A stretch of DNA of 64,000 nucleotides from Algibacter miyuki. Lineage in GTDB: Bacteria > Bacteroidota > Bacteroidia > Flavobacteriales > Flavobacteriaceae. The stretch is from positions 1,075,519 through 1,139,518 of the forward strand of contig NZ_JAUFQP010000007.1 of NCBI RefSeq assembly GCF_030409805.1, in the 5' to 3' direction. The position numbers were made by a program, and so were the translations under genes. Positions 1 through 8,753 of the stretch are shown here, piece after piece (the first letter of the stretch is position 1; the number at the start of each line of letters is the position of its first letter). The notes below the pieces were generated by a model. That model was not told the origin of the DNA, made no database searches, and saw only the letters and a list, made by a program, of their open reading frames with translations.

Positions 1-1985
1 AAATCACCTTCTTCATCAAAAATAATTTCGTTACCTGTACTATTAATACTGGTGTGCTCTAATCTAATACCAAGTAAAATATTTAATTTATCGGTTACTT
101 GTTGGCTTGTCATGGCGTAACCAGAAAATACATTTTCGTCGACATCAAAATTTGCTGTTAGGTATTCTTCTGGTAAATCTTCAGCTTCAAATAAAGCAGC
201 GTCGTTTAGGTTTAATTGTCCAAGAAATTCGGTAGTTGCAAAAGATCCAATAGCGTATTGACTACCAGCTAAGAAATCTGGATTACTATAATTTCTAGTT
301 GGAATACCTCCCAATAGATCGAAACTAGAATCTTCTGGGCTGTATTCGATAAAATTGTTGTTTCTGTTTTTGTTTTTTAATCTTGTTTTTATACCAAATT
401 TTAAAGTTCCGTTGTGATCATCAAAGATGTTTAATGGTAATTTGAAATTAGCTAAAACGTTAAAGTCTTTTTCCTCGGTGTATTGATTTTCTTCGGTTAA
501 CTCACCAAATTCAAAACTATTATAAAGTGCATCAGTATTATCAACAGGAGTGAATAAAGGATTTCTAGAGTCGTTGTTGTAATTAATGGTGTATTCACTT
601 TCGTATTCTAAATAACGCTCGTTTAAACGCTCTTCAGAAGCTTTAGAATAAGCCGCCATCCAGTCTATTTGTAGTTTGTTAACTAAGTGCGCACCACCAA
701 TGTTATAGTTTTGCATGCGTTGATCTTCTAGTCTGGTATTTTGATTTCTATCATTGTCAATACCGCCTTTAGTTTGGCGTTTTGCTTCTACTGGAAACAT
801 GCTTAAATTACCATTAGAGTCTACCGTAAAATCGCCTGGCGCAATATCTTCGCCATCTAGAATTTCATGTTCTAATCTAAATCTATTTTCGCGATCGTCT
901 CTCCAGTTGTAAATGGATTTAAAGTAGATGCTGTTATTTTCATTTAATTTATAATCTAAATTGGCCGAAAAACTACGTCGTGTACGTTGTACAATATAAT
1001 CTCTAATTTCAAAGGTTTTTGCATAAGGATTAACGGCTACTTCTTCTAAATTATCTTCGTCATCATTAGCGTTATATTCAAATTCATCTTCCCATTCGGC
1101 TTCAAAATTATGACTTCCAAAATCGTTATCATTTACCGATGCTGAGAGCATCCATCCAAATTTTCCGTTATTACTTCTATTTCCTATTAAAAAGGAACCA
1201 TTAAGTATTTTTTTATTTGAGATGTAATTAACACCCGATCCGGCAGTGGCTGAAACACGGAAACCTTCTGGAGATGTTCTTGTTACCAAGTTTACCGAGC
1301 CACCTAAAGCATCGGCATCCATATCTGGAGTTACGGCTTTGCTTACTTCAATAAGCTGAATCATATCCGCAGGAATTAAATCCATTTGTACATTACGGTT
1401 ATCGCCTTCGGCAGAGGGTATACGGCTACCATTTAAAGTTACAGAGTTTAGTTGTGGCGCTAAACCACGAACAATAATGTTTCTAGCTTCACCTTGGTCT
1501 ACTTGCATGGTGATACCGGGTATACGTTTAATAGCGTCACCGATGTTGGCATCTGGAAATTTACCAATTTGATCTGTAGATACTACGTTGGTAATGTTTT
1601 GTTTGTTTTTTTGTGCATTAAGTGCTTTTGCTTGGCCACTAACATAACTTGTAATGGTTACGCCATCTAACTCTAATGCTTTTGGAGTAATATTAAAGTT
1701 TAATGTGGAAGTTGCTCCGGCTTTTACTAAAACGTCTGCGCTGCTATCATCATAACCTATGTAAGTTACTGTTATGGTTTGGTTACCTGCAGGAACGCCA
1801 ATAAGTGTAAAATTTCCGTTAACATCGGATATTGTTCCCTTTTTTAAAGATTTAATTATAATATTACTAAAAGGGACTTTCAGTCCGTCGCTATCTGTAA
1901 TAACTCCTTGTATATTACCTTCTTGCGATATGCCTAACAGCGAAAGTAGTAGCGTTATTATTAAAATGGCATTGTTTTTTCTCAT
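1..1985 (-). CDS. TonB-dependent receptor, N-terminal part (runs off the left edge)
   Basis: Reading leftward from ATG at 1985 gives an open frame to the window edge, so at least 661 residues are present and the rest of the barrel is outside. The N-terminus is a signal peptide (MRKNNAILIITLLLSLLGIS), followed by a carboxypeptidase-regulatory-like domain (about residues 25-110, GVITDSDG to ITYIGYDD-type core) and a plug domain with GKFPDANIGDAIKRIPGI and VRGLAPQLNSVTLNG, the signature of the TIGR01782-like class of TonB receptors. It would sit in the outer membrane and import a ligand using ExbBD-TonB energy. The substrate cannot be told from the sequence. It stands alone on its strand, with rpmA upstream in the same direction but separated by a terminator. 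Confidence 0.9.
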   Translation of the reverse strand, partial: MRKNNAILIITLLLSLLGISQEGNIQGVITDSDGLKVPFSNIIIKSLKKGTISDVNGNFTLIGVPAGNQTITVTYIGYDDSSADVLVKAGATSTLNFNITPKALELDGVTITSYVSGQAKALNAQKNKQNITNVVSTDQIGKFPDANIGDAIKRIPGITMQVDQGEARNIIVRGLAPQLNSVTLNGSRIPSAEGDNRNVQMDLIPADMIQLIEVSKAVTPDMDADALGGSVNLVTRTSPEGFRVSATAGSGVNYISNKKILNGSFLIGNRSNNGKFGWMLSASVNDNDFGSHNFEAEWEDEFEYNANDDEDNLEEVAVNPYAKTFEIRDYIVQRTRRSFSANLDYKLNENNSIYFKSIYNWRDDRENRFRLEHEILDGEDIAPGDFTVDSNGNLSMFPVEAKRQTKGGIDNDRNQNTRLEDQRMQNYNIGGAHLVNKLQIDWMAAYSKASEERLNERYLEYESEYTINYNNDSRNPLFTPVDNTDALYNSFEFGELTEENQYTEEKDFNVLANFKLPLNIFDDHNGTLKFGIKTRLKNKNRNNNFIEYSPEDSSFDLLGGIPTRNYSNPDFLAGSQYAIGSFATTEFLGQLNLNDAALFEAEDLPEEYLTANFDVDENVFSGYAMTSQQVTDKLNILLGIRLEHTSINSTGNEIIFDEEGD

Positions 1986-2145
1986 GATTATGGTTCGTTA
2001 TTTTGTCTTGACGAAATAATAAAAATGAGAATGAAATTAAGTTATCGTTTTTTAAAATTAACGTTAACTTAATTGAGGAAAGCCTAGGTTTTTAACCTGT
2101 AGTTAACATTAAAAACATATTGATAAAACATCAGTTTTTACCAAC

Positions 2146-2178
2146 ACAAAAACCCCTTCTGTTTCCAGAAAGGGCTTT
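2146..2178 (-). terminator. Rho-independent terminator after rpmA
   Basis: On the minus strand a stem GGGCTTTCTG-type / CAGAAGGGG with a short loop is followed by a T-run. It lies 24 bases past the rpmA stop and separates the ribosomal operon from the TonB receptor. Confidence 0.7.
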
Positions 2179-2201
2179 AATTCTATTAAGAATGTTAGTT
2201 T

Positions 2202-2462
2202 CTAAGCTTCGAAAGGTTCGATAGAAACATAAGATTTGTTATCTTTTTTCTTAGTAAATTTAACAAGACCATCAACATATGCATGTAATGTATGATCTTT
2301 TCCTTGGTAAACGTTTTCACCTGGGTGATGCGTGTTACCACGTTGTCTTAAAATGATATTTCCAGCAATAGCAGCTTGTCCTCCAAATATCTTAACGCCT
2401 AAACGTTTTGATTCAGATTCTCTACCATTCTTCGAACTACCAACTCCTTTTTTATGAGCCAT
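2202..2462 (-). CDS. rpmA: 50S ribosomal protein bL27
   Basis: 86 residues, the normal length for bL27. The N-terminus [20 protein letters not shown] and the [18 protein letters not shown] block are diagnostic of the family. bL27 lies near the peptidyl-transferase centre of the large subunit. It follows rplU by 41 bases in the same direction, the usual rplU-rpmA operon. There is no N-terminal extension of the kind cleaved in Firmicutes, so the mature start is probably the encoded Met-Ala. Confidence 0.98.
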   Translation of the reverse strand: MAHKKGVGSSKNGRESESKRLGVKIFGGQAAIAGNIILRQRGNTHHPGENVYQGKDHTLHAYVDGLVKFTKKKDNKSYVSIEPFEA

Positions 2463-2503
2463 GATCTAAGGTTTTATATTGTTATACTTAAGTAATTCAG
2501 CGA

Positions 2504-3127
2504 TTAAGCTTTACCACCATCTAATTCGTCTTGCCATTTTTTCAACTCATCCCATTTACCATCAGCAGCTAATTGAGCTTGTGCTGGCCATGTGTCAGTT
2601 ACGTGGTTTCCACGAACATCAGCGATGATTTCAGAAATTTTAGCGGCATCTGTTTTCGCTAATTCAGCAAAAGTTGCAATACCTGCAGCAGCTAAAGTTT
2701 CAGCGATTTTTGGTCCAATACCTTCAACTTTTTTCAAGTCATCAGCTTTTCCTGTTGCTTTTTTAGCAGCTGGTTTAGCTTCGGTTTTTTTTGCTGGGGC
2801 TGCCTTTTTAGCTCCAGAACCAGTAATACTTTCAATTACAATTTCAGTTAAAGATTGACGGTGACCATTTTTAACACGGTAACCTTTACGTCTTTTCTTT
2901 TTGAAAACTATAACTTTGTCACCTTTAAGGTGTCTTAAGATTTTTGCACTTACTTGTGCTCCATCTATAGCTGGGGCGCCTACAGTTACATTGTCACCAT
3001 CACCAACTAGAAGTACGTTATCGAAAGAAACTTCCTTACCTTCTTCTGTTGCTAAACGGTTAACAAAAACTTTTTGGTCTTTTTCAACTTTAAATTGATG
3101 CCCTGCTATCTCTACAATTGCGTACAT
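2504..3127 (-). CDS. rplU: 50S ribosomal protein bL21 with C-terminal helix-hairpin-helix extension
   Basis: Residues 1-103 are a standard bL21 (MYAIVEIAGHQFKVEKDQKV, then KRRKGYRVKNGHRQ), which binds 23S rRNA. A K/A-rich linker (about 105-128) leads to a tail of about 80 residues (DDLKKVEGIGPKIAETLAAAGI...) with the GIGPKIAE hairpin seen in helix-hairpin-helix folds. Total length of 207 is about twice the E. coli protein (103). The fusion is common in Bacteroidota. The tail's role is unknown; nucleic-acid binding is an inference from the HhH motif. First gene of the rplU-rpmA operon, with a clear promoter upstream. Confidence 0.97.
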   Translation of the reverse strand: MYAIVEIAGHQFKVEKDQKVFVNRLATEEGKEVSFDNVLLVGDGDNVTVGAPAIDGAQVSAKILRHLKGDKVIVFKKKRRKGYRVKNGHRQSLTEIVIESITGSGAKKAAPAKKTEAKPAAKKATGKADDLKKVEGIGPKIAETLAAAGIATFAELAKTDAAKISEIIADVRGNHVTDTWPAQAQLAADGKWDELKKWQDELDGGKA

Positions 3128-3190
3128 AGCGTAACGTTTTTATTAATTAATTTGTTTATAAAATATGCTTACTTTGTCCATAAGCGGGTG

Positions 3191-3221
3191 CAAATATACT
3201 GCTAATTAATTAATTTACAAA
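3191..3221 (-). promoter_or_regulatory. Bacteroidota-type promoter of rplU-rpmA
   Basis: On the minus strand TTTG (3218-3221) and TATATTTG (3191-3198) are separated by 19 bp. This matches the -33 TTTG / -7 TAnnTTTG pattern of the Bacteroidota primary sigma factor, and gives a leader of about 60 nt before rplU. Confidence 0.8.
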
Positions 3222-3225
3222 CCAT

Positions 3226-3678
3226 TTATTCGTTTTCAGTTACATTTTGACTTATTTTAAAGCGTTGCATGATTACAAAAGCCGAAACTACCGTTGTTGC
3301 TAAACCCATTATAGCAACTATAAAAGTAATTAAACCTGCGTTAATATTGAAGTTTCCGTTCATAGAATTAGTAAGTGCAGGTAAATAGTTCTGATCTATT
3401 TCTGTAGAATAAATTAAAAAGAAAGCTGTAAAAATTAGTGTGGCTATAAAACCAGTAAAAACACCTGTTTTAAAACCTTCGGCATAACTAAAAGTGTTAA
3501 TATTTTGTAGTTTACGCAGACGTATTACTTCATAAATTCCAAAACCTGTAATTACAGAATTAAACAAACTAAATAAGGGGTTTTTGTGTAGGTCGAATAA
3601 CCCGAGAACCAAGAAATATGCAATTAACACAGCACTTGTAACGAGTCCGAATCTAAGCGAGAGCGATATTTTTTTCAT
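3226..3678 (-). CDS. DUF4199-type integral membrane protein
   Basis: 150 residues with four hydrophobic segments (about 10-30, 35-52, 72-92, 112-135) and a short polar C-terminus. The layout, with a central region of the type NTFSYAEGFKTGVFTGFIATLIF, is that of the DUF4199 family common in Bacteroidota. Function is not known. It is transcribed alone, divergently from the HMA lipoprotein gene. Confidence 0.75.
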   Translation of the reverse strand: MKKISLSLRFGLVTSAVLIAYFLVLGLFDLHKNPLFSLFNSVITGFGIYEVIRLRKLQNINTFSYAEGFKTGVFTGFIATLIFTAFFLIYSTEIDQNYLPALTNSMNGNFNINAGLITFIVAIMGLATTVVSAFVIMQRFKISQNVTENE

Positions 3679-3826
3679 GGTTTTTATGGTTTAGTTCTTT
3701 TCAATTTCGTGAAAATTTGTGGTTTATCATAATATTTAAATGTTTTTTGATTAAAAATATTGTAATCACTCTGTTATAAGAATCATAAAAAATCTCTATT
3801 TCAGGCTCTAAATAACAAGTATTTAG

Positions 3827-3834
3827 TAATTTTG
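3827..3834 (+). promoter_or_regulatory. -7 element upstream of the HMA lipoprotein gene
   Basis: TAATTTTG matches TAnnTTTG and lies 28 bases before the ATG at 3862. It overlaps the TTG codon that opens the longer reading frame, supporting the downstream ATG as the real start. Confidence 0.55.
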
Positions 3835-3861
3835 TTATTCCATAAACTTAAAACGCTAGTT

Positions 3862-4257
3862 ATGAAAATGATAAAAAATATTTTAATGCTTGCAGTGGTT
3901 ACTATTTTTGCATTTAGTTGTAAAAATGAAGCTAAAGCTGAAGTAAAAACAGTTGAACATGCTAATGATGCTGTTGCTAAATTAGATCCAAATGCTACTT
4001 ATGCTAAAGCGGAATTTACTATTGAAGGGATGACGTGCGCTATGGGATGTGCTGCGGCCATCGAGAAAAAAATAGCTAAAATGGAAGGTGTAAAATCCTC
4101 TAAAGTTGATTTCGATAAAAAAATAGCCATGGTAGAATACGATGAAGCTAAAGTAACTCCAGAGTCTCTAACAAAAACCGTGTCTAGCGTTGCTGATTTA
4201 TACAGTGTAAAGGATATGAAAACAGTTGCTGCTTTTTCTTCGGAAAGTGGAAGCTAG
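3862..4257 (+). CDS. Lipoprotein with a heavy-metal-associated (HMA) domain
   Basis: 131 residues from ATG 3862. An upstream TTG at 3832 extends the frame but overlaps the likely -7 element. A lipoprotein signal ends at Cys20 (VVTIFAFSC). Residues about 52-118 form an HMA ferredoxin-like fold with EGMTCAMGCAAAIEKK. The two cysteines are spaced CxxxC, not the CxxC of classical copper chaperones such as Atx1/CopZ. A role in periplasmic or membrane-surface metal binding is inferred from the domain; metal identity is unknown. Single gene followed by its own terminator. Confidence 0.85.
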   Translation: MKMIKNILMLAVVTIFAFSCKNEAKAEVKTVEHANDAVAKLDPNATYAKAEFTIEGMTCAMGCAAAIEKKIAKMEGVKSSKVDFDKKIAMVEYDEAKVTPESLTKTVSSVADLYSVKDMKTVAAFSSESGS

Positions 4258-4286
4258 TTCGTTTTCGAAAAATAATATTTTATTAT

Positions 4287-4322
4287 AGATGCTTTGGTTT
4301 TAACTGAAGCATCTTTTTTTAT
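4287..4322 (+). terminator. Terminator after the HMA lipoprotein gene
   Basis: AGATGCTT (4288-4295) pairs with AAGCATCT (4307-4314), followed by a run of Ts. Confidence 0.75.
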
Positions 4323-4371
4323 TTCAAAATGCACCGTTTTAATAGCATTGCTTTCGGAATTGAAGCTCTTT

Positions 4372-4962
4372 TTATTCTTTCCACTTAATGGTTTCCATAA
4401 TATGCTTCATGTCGTTTTGTAAATAATTTGCGGCAGGAAGTATGGAGTCGTAGTTAGGTTTCGTGTTGAAATATAAAGAAGCCGTTAAAAAATGATTGAT
4501 ACTATCAGTAATATAAAACTGCGCTGGCGAAGCAACGTTTCCAATAACTTCAGAAAATAACCCGTAAACTTTACGCTCCGCATTTTCGTATGGATATGCC
4601 GGAATTTCATCTGCCTTTTTGGTGTGTTCTAAAGTGAGTTTTTGCGCATCTTGAATAAAGTTTTCAAGGTTTGTATTGTTTTCGTTTACTGCTTTATATG
4701 TTAGAAATACGGTGCCATTTAATGTGGGATAGTCAATGTTAAGACCATAAGTTTGCGTTGGTGCATGCAATAATTTTAATGTTATTGGTGCCGCTAATGC
4801 GTTAGTTTCAAAAGTAAAAGGCAGTGGCTCTAAATGTGATGCGCTGTATTTAGGTGTTGGATATTCTAAGCGTAAAAAGGCTTTAGGTTTTGGGATAAAA
4901 TCTTCTTGGCATGAAAAACATACTGCTAGTAGTAATAAAACGTAAAACCTTTTTAATGTCAT
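4372..4962 (-). CDS. gldD: Gliding motility lipoprotein GldD
   Basis: 196 residues with a lipoprotein signal ending at Cys18 (LLLLAVCFSC), followed by the family-typical PKPKAFLRLEYP and a conserved VYGLFSEVIGNVASPAQFYITD block. GldD is one of the Gld lipoproteins needed for gliding and type IX secretion in Flavobacterium johnsoniae; its biochemical activity is not established. The gene starts 2 bases after the gldE stop, and the gldE-gldD pairing supports the call. Confidence 0.95.
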   Translation of the reverse strand: MTLKRFYVLLLLAVCFSCQEDFIPKPKAFLRLEYPTPKYSASHLEPLPFTFETNALAAPITLKLLHAPTQTYGLNIDYPTLNGTVFLTYKAVNENNTNLENFIQDAQKLTLEHTKKADEIPAYPYENAERKVYGLFSEVIGNVASPAQFYITDSINHFLTASLYFNTKPNYDSILPAANYLQNDMKHIMETIKWKE

Positions 4963-4964
4963 AA

Positions 4965-6269
4965 TTATGTAATTGTAAACTTAACGAGTCTAATGCGTTT
5001 TTTGTCTAAAGCTTCAATGGTAAAAACGTAATTTTTGAAATTTATTTTACTATTCAGTTTGGGGAAACTTCTAGAAATCTCTAAAACAAAGCCTGCAATG
5101 GTTTCAGCTTCTCCTTTATGATCTTCAAAAATGGTTTCGTCATCAAGTTTTATTACCTTGTATAGGTCTTTTAAAGCTGTTTTACCTTCAAAAACATAAT
5201 TGTTATCGTCCAGTTTGGAGTATGTTAAGTCTTCGTCGTCAAACTCATCACTGATGTCGCCAACAATTTCTTCAATAATATCTTCCAAAGAAATTAATCC
5301 CGAAGTGCCTCCATATTCATCAACTACAACGGCTAAGTGGACTTTCTTTTCTTGAAATTCAGCCATCAAATCATCTAGCTTTTTATTCTCTGGAACAAAA
5401 AATGGTTCACGAATTAATGTAGCCCAATCAAATTGTTTCCGGTCAATAAAAGGGAGTAAATCTTTTACGTACAGAATACCTTTTATAGTGTCGATATTAT
5501 CTTTGTAAACAGGAATCCTAGAATAGCCATTTTCTACAATATCCGGCATTATATCCATGTATTTCTGATCTATGTTAAGCGCGAAAATATCAATTCGCGG
5601 GCGCATTACTTGTTTGGTATCGGTGTTTCCGAAGGATACAATACCTTGTAGTATTTTTTGTTCTTCTTTGGTAGTGTCATCTTCACTTGTCAATTCTAAG
5701 GCTTGCGATAATTGATCGACACTTAAATTAGATTTTTGTTTACCTAATTTTTGGTGTATGGATAATGTTACGCTTCGCATTGGGAGACTTATAGGAGACA
5801 GTAGTACATCTAAAACCTTTAAAGGGTAGGCCATAAATGTGGCGAATTTTAGATTATTTCTACTAGCATAAATTTTAGGAAGTATTTCACCAAAAAGTAA
5901 TATTAAAAAAGTGACGATTACAACCTCTAAAGTGAATTTTAATATTGGGTTTGTAATGCCTTCAAATAGGTTGCTGCTTAGATAAGCAAACAGAATAACC
6001 ACTGCAATGTTTATAAAATTATTGGCCACTAAAATGGTGGCTAGTAATTTTTTAGGACGCTCTAATAGTTGAAGTACAATTTGTATACGTTTAGATTTTG
6101 CCGCTATATCGGCCTCAACATCCGATTTAGATAATGAAAATAGTGCCACTTCTGCACCAGAAATAAGGGCAGAGCACAGGAGTAGTACAAATAATAATAG
6201 GTAACCTAAGGCAACAGAAAAATCGATTGCTACAAATAAACTTATTAAACTAACGGGGTCAGGATCCAA
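4965..6269 (-). CDS. gldE: Gliding motility-associated protein GldE (CNNM/CorC-like, CBS domains)
   Basis: 434 residues: an N-terminal DUF21/CNNM membrane domain (about 15-190, several membrane segments, FSLSKSDVEAD), a CBS pair (about 215-335, containing GYSRIPVYKDNIDTIKGILYV and VVDEYGGTSGLISLEDIIEEI), and a CorC/HlyC-type C-terminal domain. The family includes putative Mg/Co efflux proteins. In F. johnsoniae gldE lies next to gldD and modulates gliding. Part of the mutY-ssb-gldE-gldD series, 53 bases after ssb. Confidence 0.93.
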   Translation of the reverse strand: MDPDPVSLISLFVAIDFSVALGYLLLFVLLLCSALISGAEVALFSLSKSDVEADIAAKSKRIQIVLQLLERPKKLLATILVANNFINIAVVILFAYLSSNLFEGITNPILKFTLEVVIVTFLILLFGEILPKIYASRNNLKFATFMAYPLKVLDVLLSPISLPMRSVTLSIHQKLGKQKSNLSVDQLSQALELTSEDDTTKEEQKILQGIVSFGNTDTKQVMRPRIDIFALNIDQKYMDIMPDIVENGYSRIPVYKDNIDTIKGILYVKDLLPFIDRKQFDWATLIREPFFVPENKKLDDLMAEFQEKKVHLAVVVDEYGGTSGLISLEDIIEEIVGDISDEFDDEDLTYSKLDDNNYVFEGKTALKDLYKVIKLDDETIFEDHKGEAETIAGFVLEISRSFPKLNSKINFKNYVFTIEALDKKRIRLVKFTIT

Positions 6270-6322
6270 GAGCTTGGTTTTTGGTTAAACGCGGGGTTCT
6301 CGATATGGTATCGAGAATGATA

Positions 6323-6775
6323 TTAAAACGGAAGGTCATCATCAGCATCTTCAATAGGTTTACTTGCAGGTTGTGGGCTAGTAGTTGCAGTTTTTTGTTC
6401 GGCAGGAGCTGCTTTGGCAGCGTTGCTTTCGCTTTCTTTTTTAGTAGAAAGAAACGTGAAATCATTACATTGAATTTCCGTAGAATATCTATCTACACCT
6501 TTATCATCTTGCCATTTTCTAGTTTTCAATCGGCCTTCAATATAGACTTTATCACCTTTGCTTAAATACTTTTCGCAAATTTCGGCGCCTTTATTTCTAA
6601 CTACAATATTATGCCACTCGGTGTTGGTAACACGTTCGTTGGTTTGCTTGCTAACATAAGTTTCGTTGGTTGCTAAAGAAAAACGCCCAACACAGTTACC
6701 GCCTTCGAAGTAGTGCATTTTTACTTCGTCGCCTAAATGCCCAATAAGCATTACTTTATTTAATGTTCCAGCCAT
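6323..6775 (-). CDS. ssb: Single-stranded DNA-binding protein
   Basis: 150 residues. The OB-fold occupies residues 1-107 (MAGTLNKVMLIGHLGDEVKM, TEWHNIVVRNKGAEICEKYL, YIEGRLKTRKWQ), then a low-complexity A/P/T-rich linker and an acidic tip ending DDDLPF, the peptide that recruits repair and replication partners in SSB proteins. It lies between mutY and gldE on the same strand. A longer frame overlapping its 3' end in another register is a shadow. Confidence 0.96.
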   Translation of the reverse strand: MAGTLNKVMLIGHLGDEVKMHYFEGGNCVGRFSLATNETYVSKQTNERVTNTEWHNIVVRNKGAEICEKYLSKGDKVYIEGRLKTRKWQDDKGVDRYSTEIQCNDFTFLSTKKESESNAAKAAPAEQKTATTSPQPASKPIEDADDDLPF

Positions 6776-6931
6776 AATTATTTCTTTTGAAAGAATGCAA
6801 AAATAGATAAATAATTCTTATTAATCTGTATTTAAAATAGAACCGAAGCGGTTTGTTATTTTTAAATAAGATCAATTTCATTCCGTTTTTTAAAATTAAT
6901 AAAAAATTGTGGTTTAGAAGAAATTAATACG

Positions 6932-7972
6932 TTAAAAATTAAAGCGTTCAATAAAATCGCCAATTAAAATGGGGACGGGAAAATCTCTTACATTTTCAAT
7001 ATTAATACCGTTTATAGGGAGTTTGTCAACCTTAATAATCCAGAAATGTGTGTATAGGTGCTGGTGCGAAAGTTTGTGCACTACAGCTTCCTTATTATAT
7101 AGGAGTAATTCAAAATCTTGATTTGTAAGTAATTCATGATCCTTTATTAAGCTTTTAAAGCTTTTGAAATTGGTGGCTTTTTCAGTTTCAATTAAAGGAA
7201 ATTGATAAAGGTTTTGCCAAATGCCTTTGCCTTGGCGCTGTTCTATAATCGTTTTTTCATCTTCAGAAATAAAAACTAAAAAATTGAAATGTTTCTTTTT
7301 CGCTTTCGCAGCTTTAATTTTTACGGGCAACTCGCTAATGGTGTTTTTGCTTAGGGCTATGCAGCTCGAGTTAAATGGACACGTATCGCAATCCGGATTT
7401 TTGGGTTTGCATTGTGTGGCGCCAAACTCCATAATGGCTTGGTTGAATTCAGCTGGCTGTTTAGTATCGATTAGTTTTTGAGCCAGTTGTTTAAATTCTT
7501 TTGCACCAGGCGTAGAGTTTATGGCGGTTGAAATTCCAAAATAACGAGACAAAACGCGGTAAACGTTTCCGTCCACTACAGCAGTAACTTCATTAAAGCA
7601 AATGGAAGCTATGGCACTTGCTGTATAATCGCCAACACCTTTTAGTTTTAGTAAGTCTTTATATGTGTTCGGGAATTTTCCGCCCAAATCAAAGGCTATA
7701 TGTTTTGCGGTAGCATGCAAATTTCTAGCTCGCGAGTAGTATCCTAGACCTTGCCAAAGTTTTAAAACAGCACTTTCATTTGCGTTAGCTAAATCGAAAA
7801 CTGTAGGATATTTAGCGGTGAAAGCATCATAATATGGTAACCCTTGCTTAACTTGTGTTTGCTGTAAAATAATTTCAGACAACCATATATAGTATGGATT
7901 TGTAGTTTTTCGCCAAGGAAGATCTCTTTTGTTAATTGAATACCAGTTGATTAGGGTTTTTGAGAACTTCAT
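6932..7972 (-). CDS. mutY: A/G-specific adenine glycosylase MutY
   Basis: 346 residues. The HhH-GPD core (about 1-185) contains LSEIILQQTQV with the catalytic Glu and VVDGNVYRVLSR with the catalytic Asp. A 4Fe-4S loop C-x6-C-x2-C-x5-C follows (CKPKNPDCDTCPFNSSC). The C-terminal 130 residues match the NUDIX-like 8-oxoG recognition domain. It removes adenine mispaired with 8-oxoguanine. First gene of the mutY-ssb-gldE-gldD series; a TATTTTTG -7 element lies at 7993-8000. Confidence 0.96.
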   Translation of the reverse strand: MKFSKTLINWYSINKRDLPWRKTTNPYYIWLSEIILQQTQVKQGLPYYDAFTAKYPTVFDLANANESAVLKLWQGLGYYSRARNLHATAKHIAFDLGGKFPNTYKDLLKLKGVGDYTASAIASICFNEVTAVVDGNVYRVLSRYFGISTAINSTPGAKEFKQLAQKLIDTKQPAEFNQAIMEFGATQCKPKNPDCDTCPFNSSCIALSKNTISELPVKIKAAKAKKKHFNFLVFISEDEKTIIEQRQGKGIWQNLYQFPLIETEKATNFKSFKSLIKDHELLTNQDFELLLYNKEAVVHKLSHQHLYTHFWIIKVDKLPINGINIENVRDFPVPILIGDFIERFNF

Positions 7973-8033
7973 AGTTGAATTTGTAACGGCTGCAAAAATA
8001 AACGTTTATATTCTTAAATTTTAATGAATTAGG

Positions 8034-8066
8034 TTTGAAATATTGAATATTTAATCCTTATATTTG
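8034..8066 (+). promoter_or_regulatory. Promoter of the HU gene
   Basis: TTTG (8034-8037) and a perfect TATATTTG (8059-8066) are spaced 21 bp apart, giving a leader of about 40 nt before ATG 8111. Confidence 0.75.
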
Positions 8067-8110
8067 CATCCCTTTTAGAATTTAGTAGTAACCTAAAAAT
8101 AATAGCAATA

Positions 8111-8401
8111 ATGACAAAAGCTGATATAGTAGCAAAAATTTCAGAAAAATTAGGAATTGAAAAAGGAGACGTTCAAGCAACAGTTGAAACTTTCATGGAA
8201 GAAGTAAAAACTTCTTTAGAAGGTGGTGATAACGTTTACTTAAGAGGTTTCGGAAGCTTTATAATTAAAACTAGAGCAGAGAAAACTGGTAGAAATATTT
8301 CAAAAAATACAACTATCAAAATACCTGCACACAATATTCCTGCATTTAAGCCAGCAAAAGTATTTGTAGAAGGCGTTAAAACAAATGTAGACGTAAAATA
8401 A
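8111..8401 (+). CDS. HU-family DNA-binding protein
   Basis: 96 residues, typical of HU/IHF. It has the N-terminal MTKADIVAKISEKLGIEKGDV helix pair, GDNVYLRGFGSFIIKTRAEKTGRN in the beta arm, and PAHNIPAFKPAKVF at the end. It bends and compacts DNA as a dimer. It is followed after 59 bases by the 30-residue basic protein and then rng, all on the plus strand; HU and the small basic gene may share a transcript ending at the 8557-8588 terminator. Confidence 0.96.
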   Translation: MTKADIVAKISEKLGIEKGDVQATVETFMEEVKTSLEGGDNVYLRGFGSFIIKTRAEKTGRNISKNTTIKIPAHNIPAFKPAKVFVEGVKTNVDVK

Positions 8402-8460
8402 GCATCATTGCTGAGATCGTTCAGCGTTAAAACGAATTATTAACTTAAAACAGACTATTT

Positions 8461-8553
8461 ATGCCAAGTGGTAAAAAACGTAAGAGACATAAGGTTGCAA
8501 CGCACAAACGTAAGAAACGTAGACGCGCTAACCGTCACAAGAAGAAAAAATAA
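8461..8553 (+). CDS. 30-residue basic protein, COX24/AURKAIP1-like (bS22/mS38-type ribosomal protein candidate)
   Basis: ATG 8461 to TAA 8553 encodes 30 residues, MPSGKKRKRHKVATHKRKKR then RRANRHKKKK, of which 19 are Lys or Arg and 4 His. Small proteins of this type are conserved in Bacteroidota and resemble the COX24/AURKAIP1 C-terminal domain, whose relatives are mitochondrial mS38 and mycobacterial bS22 of the small ribosomal subunit. A ribosomal role is inferred from that resemblance. It is followed directly by a strong terminator, and lies between the HU gene and rng. Confidence 0.8.
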   Translation: MPSGKKRKRHKVATHKRKKRRRANRHKKKK

Positions 8554-8556
8554 ATC

Positions 8557-8588
8557 AAAAAAGTAGTTAGAGATTAGCTACTTTTTTT
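8557..8588 (+). terminator. Terminator after the 30-residue basic protein
   Basis: AAAAAAGTAG pairs with CTACTTTTTT around a short loop and ends in a T-run, 4 bases past the stop codon. Confidence 0.75.
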
Positions 8589-8753
8589 GGTTTTACAAAA
8601 CACCAAGTTCTTTGAAATGAGTTCATTCAATTAAAATAATGAACTCCACAGATTTATTAAAAAATCCTGTGGTTTGGTAAAGCAATTTGCCAAACAAAAA
8701 TATTGTATAATCCATCTGTCTCGAGTATTTCGAGGTGGATAAAAATTAACAAA

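Noticed and set aside
2039..2077. Pho-box-like sequence upstream of the first TonB receptor (AACGTTA at 2060)
   Set aside because: No second good unit lies 11 bp away on either side and no -7 element at the fixed distance was found.
6259..6565. Frames overlapping ssb in other registers and on the plus strand
   Set aside because: ssb is complete and conserved there; the others are low-complexity shadows.
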